From positions 240,602-304,601 of the forward strand of contig NZ_JAGSPD010000004.1 of assembly GCF_019203985.1 (NCBI RefSeq): a stretch of 64,000 bases of DNA, given 5' to 3'. Position 1 is the first letter of the stretch. Each line of letters starts with the position of its first letter. Position numbers and translations under genes: made by a program. Of the stretch, positions 45,851 to 55,470 are shown piece after piece. The notes under the pieces were generated by a model. The model made no database searches and had not been told where the DNA came from. It was given only the letters and a program-made list of their open reading frames with translations. The stretch is from Winogradskyella luteola. GTDB taxonomy: Bacteria > Bacteroidota > Bacteroidia > Flavobacteriales > Flavobacteriaceae.

Positions 45851-46168
45851 ATGGCATTAGAAATAACAGATGCAACATTTGAAGAAACAGTATTAAAGAG
45901 TGATAAACCAGTAATGGTAGATTTTTGGGCTGCTTGGTGCGGACCTTGCCGTATGGTTGGACCGATCATTGATGAAATTAGCACTGAGTACGATGGTAAG
46001 GCCATAGTTGGTAAGGTAGATGTTGATGCTAACCAAGAGTTTGCTGCCAAATATGGTGTAAGAAACATACCAACTGTATTGGTTTTTCAAAACGGTGAAG
46101 TTGTAGGTCGTCAAGTAGGCGTAGCACCTAAAAATGCTTATGCTGAAGCTATAGACGCACTTTTATAG
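45851..46168 (+). CDS. trxA: Thioredoxin
   Basis: A 105-residue protein with the active site WAAWCGPCRMVGP (Cys-Gly-Pro-Cys), KVDVDANQEFAAKYGVRNIPT with the cis-Pro loop, and the typical length. It reduces disulphides in the cytoplasm. It has its own promoter box and a strong terminator. Confidence 0.98.
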   Translation: MALEITDATFEETVLKSDKPVMVDFWAAWCGPCRMVGPIIDEISTEYDGKAIVGKVDVDANQEFAAKYGVRNIPTVLVFQNGEVVGRQVGVAPKNAYAEAIDALL

Positions 46169-46191
46169 AACAATACTGTAAAAGAAATGAT

Positions 46192-46222
46192 AAAAGGTTT
46201 GCCTATACGGCAAACCTTTTTT
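46192..46222 (+). terminator. Terminator after trxA
   Basis: Stem aaaaggtttgcc/ggcaaacctttt with a four- to five-base loop and a T-run. Confidence 0.92.
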
Positions 46223-46269
46223 AGTTTGGGCTATCAATATTAATTGTCTAGAAAAGGTCAACAGGTAGT

Positions 46270-47199
46270 ATGGATTTACAATTAGAACTTAATAAAGTGG
46301 GTGGTTTTAAAAACCTAGAGTTGTTGGCCAAGCAAGTCGTTGAAGGCTTTATAGCTGGTATGCACAAAAGTCCTTTTCATGGGTTTTCAGCTGAATTTGC
46401 TGAGCATAAAATTTATAATCAAGGAGAAAGCACTAAGCATATCGATTGGAAATTATATGCAAAAACAGATCGACTATATACCAAACGCTATGACGAAGAA
46501 ACAAACCTTCGTTGTCATTTGATATTGGACAATAGTAGTTCTATGCATTACCCAGAATCAGCAGGAACAACAATAGATAATTTAAATAAGATAGCATTTT
46601 CATCCTTGGCATGCGCCTCATTAATGCATATACTGAAAAAACAACGAGATGCTGTTGGACTAAGTATTTATAGTGATGATTATGATTTTTATTCACCAGA
46701 AAAAGGAAGCGAACGTCATCATCAAATGTTATTGGGAAAGTTGAGTGAAGCGGTTATGTCTAAACCAAAATCCAAAACGACCGAAACTTACAAGTATTTA
46801 CATCAGATTGCAGAGAAAATCCACCGCCGGTCATTGATTTTTGTGTTTACAGATATGTTTCAAACCTCAGAGAATGATGAAAAGCTTTTTGAAGCACTAA
46901 GGCATTTAAAATATAATAAACACGAAGTGGTTCTCTTTCATGTTTTTGATAAGGCAAAGGAACTATCCTTTGATTTTGATAATAGACCAAAACGTTTTAT
47001 TGACGTAGAGACAGGTGAATATCTAGATTTGTACGCAGATAACATTAAAGAAAATTACGAAAAAGCTGTAAAGCATTATTTTAATAATCTAAGAGTTAAG
47101 TGCGGTCAATACAGAATAAAATATGTTGAGGCTAACGTAAGTGCAGGTTTCAATCAAATACTTACCACTTATATGATAGAGCGTCAAAGATTTATGTAG
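46270..47199 (+). CDS. DUF58 (vWA-like) domain protein
   Basis: A 309-residue protein with the DUF58 signature EFAEHKIYNQGESTKHIDWK and a vWA-like domain with CHLILDNSSSMHYP (metal-ion adhesion site DxSxS). DUF58 proteins are encoded with MoxR ATPases in many bacteria; none is next to it here. It follows trxA after a terminator, so it is likely a separate transcript. Confidence 0.9.
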   Translation: MDLQLELNKVGGFKNLELLAKQVVEGFIAGMHKSPFHGFSAEFAEHKIYNQGESTKHIDWKLYAKTDRLYTKRYDEETNLRCHLILDNSSSMHYPESAGTTIDNLNKIAFSSLACASLMHILKKQRDAVGLSIYSDDYDFYSPEKGSERHHQMLLGKLSEAVMSKPKSKTTETYKYLHQIAEKIHRRSLIFVFTDMFQTSENDEKLFEALRHLKYNKHEVVLFHVFDKAKELSFDFDNRPKRFIDVETGEYLDLYADNIKENYEKAVKHYFNNLRVKCGQYRIKYVEANVSAGFNQILTTYMIERQRFM

Positions 47200-47548
47200 A
47201 TATAAAAATATTCGCAAAATAACTACTGCTTGTTGTTGATTTTGAGTTTGTAATACTACAATATATTACTATTTCATGTGAACTGTTGAATATAGTGTTG
47301 TTGACGTAAATAAATACCAGTAGATTAGGTGTATGTGTGTTTTATTAGTATTCAAATTGATCATAGAATATTTTAAGACATCAAATTTAGCAATGTGAAA
47401 CTCCAGATAAACGTTGATTAGCTTCCTTACATCATTGATATTGTTAGACTATTGTCTTTATTTAGTATCTTTGGGAAAAAGCTATATCACTGATTTTGTT
47501 AGTAATTCGGTCGATTTAATTCTATGATTCCATTAAGCATACTGAAGA
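47200..47548. other. Long intergenic stretch before the T9SS type B gene
   Basis: 349 AT-rich bases with no credible gene. A -7-type TATCTTTG at 47466-47473 probably serves the downstream T9SS gene, whose start follows 75 bases later. I see no hairpin with a T-run, no RNA-gene signature and no repeat. Confidence 0.5.
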
Positions 47549-50311
47549 ATGAAGACTCGCTTATTTATTATTCTTACATTTTTAGGTAGTAACCTGTTTG
47601 CTCAAAATAGTGAAACAGAAAATTGGTATTTTGGAGGTAGGGCTGGGTTAAATTTTGAAATAACTAATAATGATCCACAAGTATTATTAGATGGTATGAT
47701 GTCTACACCATCAGGAAGTGCAGTTATTTCAGATTTGGAAGGTAATCTGCTTTTTTACACAGAAGGTGATTTAGTGTGGAACAAAAATCATCAAAGAATG
47801 GATAATGGTAATTTGTCTAATGTCACTCCAGAGGACGTTGGAAATAATTTAAATTACCAGACTTATCAGCATGCGCTTCAGAATTCTATGATTATTCCAA
47901 TTACTGACACTGAAGGGTTGTACTACCTTTTTACTGTTGGAAGAAGTGATGAGAATTTAATTGTTCCAGAAGGTTTGTATTTGTCGATAATTGATATGAC
48001 TCAGAATAATGGATTAGGAAGGGTTATAGAAAAAAACCGGCGTATCATAAGACCAGGAACAGAAATTGGTAAGCTATCCGCTGTACATCATGCCAATGGT
48101 AGATCTATCTGGCTTATGACGACAGTTAGAGAAGAGGGAAATCTAAATATGTCGTTCTATGCATATAAAATAAATATGGATGGTAGTATTGAGCCTACCG
48201 TTGTTAGCTCAGGCAGTGGAGTGTCATTTGATGGTTTGCCTTTAGGAAACTTAAAGTTCTCTCCAAATGGTAAAAGAGTGGCTTGTAGTAATTATAGACC
48301 TGCAGAAATAGAAGATCATCTATTTGTTTTCGATTTTGATGACGAAACAGGTATAGTTTCCAATAGGAGAAAATTACTTACGTCTTTAGTGCCTTTAGAG
48401 ATTGCATCGGTACACGGTATAGAGTTTTCTAATAATTCGGAATATTTATATGCTTCGTTGGTTAGAGAGGGTTTTTTGAGTACCGTGTCGTTAGATGTTG
48501 AACCCGATCCAAAAGGTTTGGTAATTCAGTATAACTTAGCCGACAACTTTTTTCAAACATACTCCACTATACTGTACGAAAATGAAGGGGTTTCTTACGG
48601 TGGTGCTTTACAGCTCTCTAAGAATGGGAAAATTTACAGAGCATTACCAGTGAGTAATTCTGCCGGAACAAGTTTTTTAGGAGTTATAAATGATCCAAAC
48701 GAGTTCGGAACTGCATCAAATTATCTCCACAACCAGATTAATCTAAATTCAAGAGTATCAAGAAGAGGATTACCAAATTTTATTCAATCCTATTTTAGGA
48801 CAAGAATCTTAAATATTGAAGGGTGTGAAGATGATTCAATTCTTTTTGAAGTTGATACTTATGCAGAAATCACAGCTGCTGAATGGAATTTTGGTGATGG
48901 TAATACTTCAAGTGAAATAACACCTAATTACACTTACAATGATAGTGGAAGCTATGACGTGTCTGTAACCATAACTGTTAATAATCGCCAAATTACAACC
49001 TCAAAAAGAATTTTGGTAAACGAATTGCCTAATCTAAATGAAAATCAAGAGTTAATTCAATGTGATGACAATAGTGATGGAATTTCAGTGTTCAATCTAT
49101 TTAATATTAGAGATAAGATCACTGACCCAAGTTTGAATGAAGAGCTGATTTTTTATAGCAGTCTAAGTGATGCTGAAGGAGATGATAATAGAATTCTTAA
49201 TCCCGAAAATTTTATTAACGAAATTCCTGATCAAGAAATATTTATCAAAGTCATCAATGAAAATGATTGCTATTCTATAGGGTCTTTTATAGTAACTGCT
49301 GTTTTTGCGCCACCCATAGTAATTTCTGATGTCATCGTATGTGATAGTTCAGACAATGTGCCGGGTGACTCATTAGGGTTTTTTAGTTTACTAGATATCA
49401 GAGGAAATATACTTAACCAATTAGGCTTATTGGATTCAAGTAGAATTACATTTTATTCAACATTTTTTGATGCTCAAACATCACAGAATGACTTACGGAA
49501 CATATCCTCTGGTTCAACAACAATTTGGGTAAGGGTTGAAGACGAAAATTTAAATTGTGGGGGTATCGGATCCATTGATTTGATTGTAAATCCTGAACCA
49601 TCAATTAGTTTAAATGACCAATATATTTTGTGTGGTACAGAGCCAATTACGTTATCAGGTGACAGCTCTAACTACAGGTTCGAGTGGTTAGATAGCAATA
49701 ACAACGTTATCTCTACTAGCCAAAATTTTAGCACTACCGAAACAGGTACATATACACACGTTGCATTTATTAATGAAAATGACTTGGAGTGTTCGCTTTC
49801 TAAGGAATTTAATATTAGTAGAGTTGAGGCACCAGTTTTCAGTTCAATAGATGTCATTGAAGGTTCTAATGTAAATACGATAAATATTAGTGTAGAAGGA
49901 AATAGTAGCTATGAGTTTTCTATTGATGGAATAAATTTTTTCGGAAATTCCAACAACTATACATTTAATGGTGTCCCATTTGGCGCATATACGATTTATG
50001 CTAAAGATATTAGTGGTTGTGAACCAGCTATAGAAGAAGATATATTTTTAATAGGGTATCCTAAGTTTTTTACACCTAATGAAGATGGAGTTAATGATTT
50101 TTGGGCAATAAAAGGCCTTGATGTTGAGCTGTATGAATCTATAAGGATTTTCAACAGATATGGTAAGCTCATTACTGATCTAAATGTCAATAATGGTTTT
50201 AGATGGAATGGCGAGTACAATGGAGTAAGACTGCCTGTTAATGATTATTGGTTTGAAGTTAAATTTAAAAATGGATTAAAAAAAGTTGGTCATTTTACTT
50301 TAAAAAGATAA
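47549..50311 (+). CDS. T9SS type B sorting domain protein with PKD domain
   Basis: A 920-residue secreted protein. Residues 1-18 are a signal peptide ending LFAQ. Residues 25-420 look like a beta-propeller (repeated strands with LKFSPNGKRVACSNYRP and ELSNNSEYLYASL-type blades). A PKD domain follows (about 430-480: EWNFGDGNTSSEITP, YDVSVTI). The end (about 835-920) is the gliding-motility type B sorting domain (YPKFFTPNEDGVNDFW, RIFNRYGKLI, WNGEYNGVRLP). It is exported and anchored by the type IX system. Its ligand is unknown. Confidence 0.93.
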   Translation: MKTRLFIILTFLGSNLFAQNSETENWYFGGRAGLNFEITNNDPQVLLDGMMSTPSGSAVISDLEGNLLFYTEGDLVWNKNHQRMDNGNLSNVTPEDVGNNLNYQTYQHALQNSMIIPITDTEGLYYLFTVGRSDENLIVPEGLYLSIIDMTQNNGLGRVIEKNRRIIRPGTEIGKLSAVHHANGRSIWLMTTVREEGNLNMSFYAYKINMDGSIEPTVVSSGSGVSFDGLPLGNLKFSPNGKRVACSNYRPAEIEDHLFVFDFDDETGIVSNRRKLLTSLVPLEIASVHGIEFSNNSEYLYASLVREGFLSTVSLDVEPDPKGLVIQYNLADNFFQTYSTILYENEGVSYGGALQLSKNGKIYRALPVSNSAGTSFLGVINDPNEFGTASNYLHNQINLNSRVSRRGLPNFIQSYFRTRILNIEGCEDDSILFEVDTYAEITAAEWNFGDGNTSSEITPNYTYNDSGSYDVSVTITVNNRQITTSKRILVNELPNLNENQELIQCDDNSDGISVFNLFNIRDKITDPSLNEELIFYSSLSDAEGDDNRILNPENFINEIPDQEIFIKVINENDCYSIGSFIVTAVFAPPIVISDVIVCDSSDNVPGDSLGFFSLLDIRGNILNQLGLLDSSRITFYSTFFDAQTSQNDLRNISSGSTTIWVRVEDENLNCGGIGSIDLIVNPEPSISLNDQYILCGTEPITLSGDSSNYRFEWLDSNNNVISTSQNFSTTETGTYTHVAFINENDLECSLSKEFNISRVEAPVFSSIDVIEGSNVNTINISVEGNSSYEFSIDGINFFGNSNNYTFNGVPFGAYTIYAKDISGCEPAIEEDIFLIGYPKFFTPNEDGVNDFWAIKGLDVELYESIRIFNRYGKLITDLNVNNGFRWNGEYNGVRLPVNDYWFEVKFKNGLKKVGHFTLKR

Positions 50312-50368
50312 CTCTAATCTTATTTTAAATTTAACTATTAATTAATGTTGAAATTTTCTATAAATAAG

Positions 50369-50399
50369 TTTGCGAAATTAAAAATGCAGTGTATATTTG
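50369..50399 (+). promoter_or_regulatory. Bacteroidota promoter of tRNA-Asp
   Basis: TTTG (50369-50372) and TATATTTG (50392-50399) with a 19-base spacer match the -33/-7 consensus exactly, 18 bases before the mature tRNA. Confidence 0.85.
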
Positions 50400-50417
50400 C
50401 CCTCGCAATTATGCAAC

Positions 50418-50491
50418 GGTCTGGTAGTTCAGCTGGTTAGAATATCTGCCTGTCACGCAGGGGGTCGCGGGTTCGAGTCCCGTCCAGACCG
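50418..50491 (+). tRNA. tRNA-Asp (anticodon GTC)
   Basis: A full 74-base cloverleaf: acceptor ggtctgg pairing with ccagacc, the D arm gttcagctggttagaa, anticodon stem-loop with GTC in ctgtcac, and T arm cgggttcgagtcccg. CCA is not encoded. Its 3' half is the likely attachment site of the integrative element that begins immediately after it. Confidence 0.97.
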
Positions 50492-50510
50492 CTAAAATTG
50501 CAAAAAATAA

Positions 50511-50537
50511 AGCTCTAAGAAATTGGAGCTTTTTTTT
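50511..50537 (+). terminator. Terminator after tRNA-Asp
   Basis: Stem agctctaa/ttggagct followed by a T-run. Confidence 0.85.
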
Positions 50538-50589
50538 AAGCAATTAAAAATAGTTGTGTTGTTCTAGGAGCAATCCTAGAGTTGTGAGA

Positions 50590-50607
50590 CACTCAATAAA
50601 TTGAGTG
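50590..50607. repeat. Near-perfect palindrome between tRNA and integrase
   Basis: cactcaat-aa-attgagtg, without a T-run. It lies where recombinase arm or directionality-factor sites often occur, and the rest of the 50538-50801 gap holds no gene. Confidence 0.5.
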
Positions 50608-50801
50608 CTTACCAATGAGAAGCTTTCCTTTTTTTACTTAGTAAAAATTGGGATGCTTTTTTGTTTTTAGGGTGGTTTCTAATTTACAAATACCATCAAA
50701 AGGGGTATTATTAGGGGACACTCTTTTTTCTAAAAGGGGATGCTCTATCTTTCACAAAATCAATTAAATACATTTTTTAATAACTATTAAAACTACCAAT
50801 T

Positions 50802-52010
50802 ATGCAGATAAATAGGGTGACTATTTTATTTGTAATTTACAAAAGCAGGAAAAAGAAAGATAACACTTCTCCTATTTATTGTAGAATTACTTATAACAAA
50901 CAAAGGAAAGAGTTTGCAACTGGATACTATATAAATCCTGAGAATTGGAATAGTAAAAACCAATTTGTCAAACCACCAGAAAAAGAACATAACTTTGTAA
51001 ATACACAACTAAGCCTGATTACATCTAAAATGAATCAGGCTTTTTTATTGCTTCAAGTTAATCAAGTCAATTTTGATGTAGAAGATATTTTTAGACAGTA
51101 CAAAGGTGAAAAGGTTAAAGCAGATTTAGGAGTCTATGAAGTTTATAATCTGTTTTTAAAATACCTAGAAAGATTAGTTGGCAAAGAGTTGAATGAAGAT
51201 ACTCATAAGAAATATATAACCTATGGTAAACATTTGAAGAGCTTTATTAAATGGAAGTATAAATCTAAAGATGTAAAACTCTCAGTCATTAAAAGCAGTT
51301 TTATAACACACTATGAATACTACCTTAAAACAGAAAAGAACTTTGCTCAAATAACCTTAAATAAGGTAATCCAAAGGTTTAGAAGGTCAATAAGGTATGC
51401 TATAGCTGAAGATTACTTAGACAAAGACCCTTTTATGCTTTATAAAGCAAGGAGAGTTAAGAAAGAGATTGTTTATCTTTCTCAGGAAGAACTTTTAAAG
51501 CTAGAAAGCAAGAATTTTGAACTTCAAAGAATACAGCAAATCAAGGATATGTTTGTGTTTTGTTGCTATACAGGATTAGCATTTAAAGAAATGATTGCTT
51601 TAACTAAAAATGATATTATTGTTGAGTTTGATGATAACCTATGGATAAGGGTACATAGAGTGAAAACTTCTAGAAGCTATAAAGTTCCATTAATGCCACA
51701 AGCAAAAATGATAATTGAAAAATACCAGCAGAAAGAATCAGACTATATCTTTCCTAGAATATCTAATCCAAAGTTTAATGCCTATCTAAAGGAAATAGCA
51801 GGTGTTACAGGCATCAAAATCAATTTGACTCATCATATAGCTAGAAAGACTTTTGCAACAACTGTGTTGCTTTATAATGATGTACCTATGGAGATTGTAT
51901 CTAAGCTTTTAGGTCATAGTAAAATGCAGACTACTCAAGAGCATTATGGAGAAGTTGTGCAGAGAAAAGTTAGTGAGCAGATGAAAATTTTAGCAAAAAA
52001 ACTGAAATAA
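50802..52010 (+). CDS. Tyrosine-type site-specific recombinase (integrase)
   Basis: A 402-residue recombinase: arm-binding domain (1-100), SAM-like core-binding domain (about 108-205) and catalytic domain. In the catalytic domain I see H345-x-x-R348 in THHIARKTFAT, H372 in LLGHSKMQTT and nucleophile Y382 in QEHYGEV. The first catalytic Arg position reads TGLAFKEM, as in other Bacteroidota integrases of this group. All Arg codons are AGA or AGG. It excises and integrates the element at the adjacent tRNA-Asp. Confidence 0.95.
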   Translation: MQINRVTILFVIYKSRKKKDNTSPIYCRITYNKQRKEFATGYYINPENWNSKNQFVKPPEKEHNFVNTQLSLITSKMNQAFLLLQVNQVNFDVEDIFRQYKGEKVKADLGVYEVYNLFLKYLERLVGKELNEDTHKKYITYGKHLKSFIKWKYKSKDVKLSVIKSSFITHYEYYLKTEKNFAQITLNKVIQRFRRSIRYAIAEDYLDKDPFMLYKARRVKKEIVYLSQEELLKLESKNFELQRIQQIKDMFVFCCYTGLAFKEMIALTKNDIIVEFDDNLWIRVHRVKTSRSYKVPLMPQAKMIIEKYQQKESDYIFPRISNPKFNAYLKEIAGVTGIKINLTHHIARKTFATTVLLYNDVPMEIVSKLLGHSKMQTTQEHYGEVVQRKVSEQMKILAKKLK

Positions 52011-52062
52011 TTTATGGGTGTGATGGTTGATGAATAATTATATTAGATAAAAATTATACTTT

Positions 52063-54504
52063 ATGCAACTTGATGAGAATATCACACCCTTAAAAACTGA
52101 ACTTATTTATAGAAAATTCACTACTGTAGATTTTGAATTTGAAGATGGTAATTCAGCTTTTGATGTGGATGATATTGATATTCCAGCTGATTCAGAAGGT
52201 TATGTTTCTAAACAATTAATTGAGTTCTTAATTGATGAAAGTGAATTAAAATCTAAAAACTCAACAGTTATTAATGCTGGAGTTGGTCAAGGTAAAACTA
52301 CAGCTGTTCATAAGGTTGCAGAAAGACACATTGAGGAAGGTTATATAGTGATTATTGCAACACCCTTCAGGTCTATAGTTGAAAAGTATAGCAAATTCTT
52401 CACTCAAGAAGTAAAAATGCCAGAAGATAGAATTACTACAATGGAGTCTTTTGACAAGGAAACTTCAGATGAGTTCTTTAGTGGAGAAGAAACTTTCCTT
52501 TATGATAATCAATTACATATAGTTACTGTTAATCTATTGCTTGGAAATCCTGGGAATGATGCTCATTTACAAAGTTCTGTCAAATCCCAATACTTATCTT
52601 CTTTAATAGGAAAGTGTAAATCACAAGGAAAGAAGATAGTCATTTTCTTTGATGAGATACATGCAGGGATAAACAGTTTTCAGTATAAATATATTTTTAA
52701 CCTTTTTAAATTTAAAGATATACTTCATAAGCTTTTTTATGTAAGTGCTACTTTTAGTGAATCTTCATTGTTGGTTATTCAAAACTTAGCAATTTTAACT
52801 AATGATAAAATAAAATTAATAAACTGTGAAAGATTTAGAAATGAAGAGTTAAGAGCCAAACTTAATCTAATCATAACTCCTGAAAATTATAGTTCAAAAA
52901 ACACAAAGGCATTAAGAGAAGAACTTAACCCTATCATCACTAAAGCTGTAAACAATAAACAAAAGTTAAGTGTTTTAAGTTATTCAAAAAAACTAGCTGA
53001 AAGTTTATGTTATGATTCTTATGAAAAGGATAGCTTTTTCAATGAAATCTTCAAAGAGCTTAATGTTTATGATAAAGTAAATTGTTGTGTGAATGTTGAT
53101 GACAACTCCTATAAAGAAAACAATCATTATGAAAAGGATAAAATCAATATTGGAACTAATTTTAAAACAGGTATTGATATTGAGGATGGAATTTATATTA
53201 TTTTAATGCCTAGTAGTGCATCATTGAATAAAAACTTTGTTTCTGATGGAAATTTTGGAGTATTTACAAATGGTGCAAACTCTATTATTCAGGCTATTGC
53301 AAGAATGAGAGGTAAGGGAGAGATTTATATCATAATGGGTACTCCTAATGAATTAATTGATTTTGATTATCATCAATTTGAATCTGAAATTTTAGAGGGT
53401 TTTAAATTAAATGAATCCAATTTTGGTAAAGCTCAAAACATTAATAACAAAACAATTCAACTTAGGAGCTTTTACAATTTTCAAAGAAATTATTTGAATG
53501 AACAAATTGAAGAGTTTGAGAATCATGACAACAGTAATTTTAGACCAATTTTAAGATATCCTTCTTTTGAAGAATATGTGCTTGAAAGAGGAGAAAAGTA
53601 TTTCTACAACCAATATTTATATTATGGGCATAGAGTTTCTCCATTCATTATATGGGCTGCTTTAAATGACCAATTTCAAAACTGTACTTTAAATGCTATT
53701 AAACAGATATCTCCAGTTATTGAATTCACAAGAGGAAATGAAAAAGGAGAATTAGAAGAATTTATAAATGAAAGCTATTCAGAAGACTACTATGGATATA
53801 ACACTTTTACTTTAGACACCACCTTTTTTCAAAATTCTGATAAATATATTATTCAGGATATCAAGACAAGATTGGCTAAATACAGTATTAGATATCATGG
53901 GGTTGATAAGAGGGTATTTCCTAGAGAACTTGTTAAACTGATTATTGACTTTGTTGCAAAAGCAAAAAAAGGAATTGATTATAATAAGTTCATGTATTTA
54001 AATGATTGTGTGAGTTTTTCAAAAAATGTTAATGAAGAAGATGAAACTGAATTAATAAAGCTTTACAAGCAATTGCATCAGCAAAAAAAGAGGTTTTTTG
54101 ATTTATTTCAACAGAGAGAGTTTATGTTTTCAACTTATAATTCTATGCCAGAAACAGAAAAGGAATTGTTTAATAGATTTTTTGATGAAATAATGCCTTT
54201 ACTTAATAGAATAAAGGAAAGTGATTCATTAGCATCAAGAGAAATGTTTGATTTATTCAGTAGAACTCTAACTTATACAAGCTTGTATACTTTATTTATA
54301 AACTCATTTTTAGAATTTGAAAAATTTGATGTAAACAGAAGGTCAGGTTTTTATGGGCTGGAAGGTAATAAACCAGTTAAAAAACTACTTGGTCTAAAAC
54401 ATGATTCAACAAGAACTACTGGTTTAAATTTCTTTTATGATTATAAAGAAAATTTTGAAGGATATGAATCAGAAGGCTTTACAGAAATCTTCAAACTATT
54501 TTAA
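52063..54504 (+). CDS. Superfamily 2 helicase-like protein
   Basis: An 813-residue protein with the SF2 motifs: Walker A VINAGVGQGKTT (K78), motif II FFDEIH (197-200), motif III-like YVSATFS, and motif VI-like IIQAIARMRGKG. The C-terminal 450 residues are not recognised. In mobile elements such proteins act in replication or initiation of transfer. It follows the recombinase by 52 bases on the same strand. A terminator follows at 54560. Confidence 0.85.
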   Translation: MQLDENITPLKTELIYRKFTTVDFEFEDGNSAFDVDDIDIPADSEGYVSKQLIEFLIDESELKSKNSTVINAGVGQGKTTAVHKVAERHIEEGYIVIIATPFRSIVEKYSKFFTQEVKMPEDRITTMESFDKETSDEFFSGEETFLYDNQLHIVTVNLLLGNPGNDAHLQSSVKSQYLSSLIGKCKSQGKKIVIFFDEIHAGINSFQYKYIFNLFKFKDILHKLFYVSATFSESSLLVIQNLAILTNDKIKLINCERFRNEELRAKLNLIITPENYSSKNTKALREELNPIITKAVNNKQKLSVLSYSKKLAESLCYDSYEKDSFFNEIFKELNVYDKVNCCVNVDDNSYKENNHYEKDKINIGTNFKTGIDIEDGIYIILMPSSASLNKNFVSDGNFGVFTNGANSIIQAIARMRGKGEIYIIMGTPNELIDFDYHQFESEILEGFKLNESNFGKAQNINNKTIQLRSFYNFQRNYLNEQIEEFENHDNSNFRPILRYPSFEEYVLERGEKYFYNQYLYYGHRVSPFIIWAALNDQFQNCTLNAIKQISPVIEFTRGNEKGELEEFINESYSEDYYGYNTFTLDTTFFQNSDKYIIQDIKTRLAKYSIRYHGVDKRVFPRELVKLIIDFVAKAKKGIDYNKFMYLNDCVSFSKNVNEEDETELIKLYKQLHQQKKRFFDLFQQREFMFSTYNSMPETEKELFNRFFDEIMPLLNRIKESDSLASREMFDLFSRTLTYTSLYTLFINSFLEFEKFDVNRRSGFYGLEGNKPVKKLLGLKHDSTRTTGLNFFYDYKENFEGYESEGFTEIFKLF

Positions 54505-54513
54505 CAACAATCT

Positions 54514-54546
54514 GTGTCACTTCTACTATATATAGACATGTGACAC
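54514..54546. repeat. Element palindrome 1 (TGTCAC arms, TATATA centre)
   Basis: Arms gtgtcac/gtgacac around ttctactatatatagacat. The centre ctactatata is shared with the site at 63897 read in reverse. It lies just after the helicase gene and before a terminator. Confidence 0.6.
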
Positions 54547-54559
54547 CAATTGTCATACA

Positions 54560-54586
54560 CCTGCTAAAAGTTAGCAGGTTTTTTTA
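54560..54586 (+). terminator. Terminator after the helicase-like gene
   Basis: Stem cctgctaa/ttagcagg with a T-run. Confidence 0.85.
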
Positions 54587-54609
54587 TGCCTAATTTTTAA
54601 TATTATAAT

Positions 54610-55470
54610 ATGGAATTAAGAAAATCAGAAAGAAAAAATGCCAAAATTAAAATGGCATTACAAGCTCCAAGTGGAGCAGGTAAAACTTACAGTTCACTGC
54701 TAATAGCTAAAGGACTGACTAATGAGGACTTTTCAAAAGTAGCTGTTATAGATACAGAGAATGGTAGTGCAGATTTGTATGCTCATTTGGGAGAATACAA
54801 TGTCCTTTCATTAAAACCACCATTTTCACCAGAAAGCTACATTGAAGCCATTGATGTATGCTTAAACTCAGATATAGAAGTTATAATCATTGACAGTATT
54901 TCTCATTGTTGGGATTTCTTAATTGAATATCATGCTTCATTACCAGGAAATAGTTTTACTAATTGGAGTAAAATAACACCAAGACAAAAAGCATTTGTCA
55001 ATAAGATGCTTCAAGCTAATACTCATATCATTGCCACAATGAGAACCAAACAGGACTATGTTCTTAATCAAAAAGATGGAAAGTTTATTCCAGAGAAAGT
55101 TGGTCTTAAGGCAGTACAAAGAGATGGAGTTGATTATGAATTTACTCTAGTCTTTGATATTGATATAAAACACTTTGCTAAAACCTCAAAAGATAGGACA
55201 GGATTATATTCTGATAAACCTGAATTTATTATCACTTCAGGAGTAGGTAAACAAATCAAAGAATGGTGTAATTCTGGAACTGATCTTGATGCAGTTAAGG
55301 AAGAGATTCAAAATTGCTCAACAAATGAAGAGTTGAATCAGCTGTATCAAAAACACATTGCTTGGAAAGAGATACTTAACTCTAGCTTTATAGAAAAGCA
55401 ACAAGAATTAAAAACAAAACAATTGTCTAACCTAAATAATTTTAGCCAAAATGGAACTACAAGTAGTTAA
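54610..55470 (+). CDS. RecA-like AAA ATPase of phage/element type (Sak4-like)
   Basis: A 286-residue ATPase with Walker A APSGAGKTYSS (K25), Walker B VIIIDSISHCW (D95), and the element-type AAA_24 core ending in EKVGLKAVQRDGVDYEF. Such proteins are single-strand annealing or recombination ATPases in phages and mobile elements. The C-terminal 80 residues are helical and Gln/Asn-rich. The stop overlaps the next gene by 20 bases. Confidence 0.88.
   Translation: MELRKSERKNAKIKMALQAPSGAGKTYSSLLIAKGLTNEDFSKVAVIDTENGSADLYAHLGEYNVLSLKPPFSPESYIEAIDVCLNSDIEVIIIDSISHCWDFLIEYHASLPGNSFTNWSKITPRQKAFVNKMLQANTHIIATMRTKQDYVLNQKDGKFIPEKVGLKAVQRDGVDYEFTLVFDIDIKHFAKTSKDRTGLYSDKPEFIITSGVGKQIKEWCNSGTDLDAVKEEIQNCSTNEELNQLYQKHIAWKEILNSSFIEKQQELKTKQLSNLNNFSQNGTTSS

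Noticed and set aside
47200..47548. A gene or RNA in the long gap before the T9SS type B gene
   Set aside because: No frame of useful length, no hairpin with a T-run and no RNA pattern; only a promoter box for the next gene.
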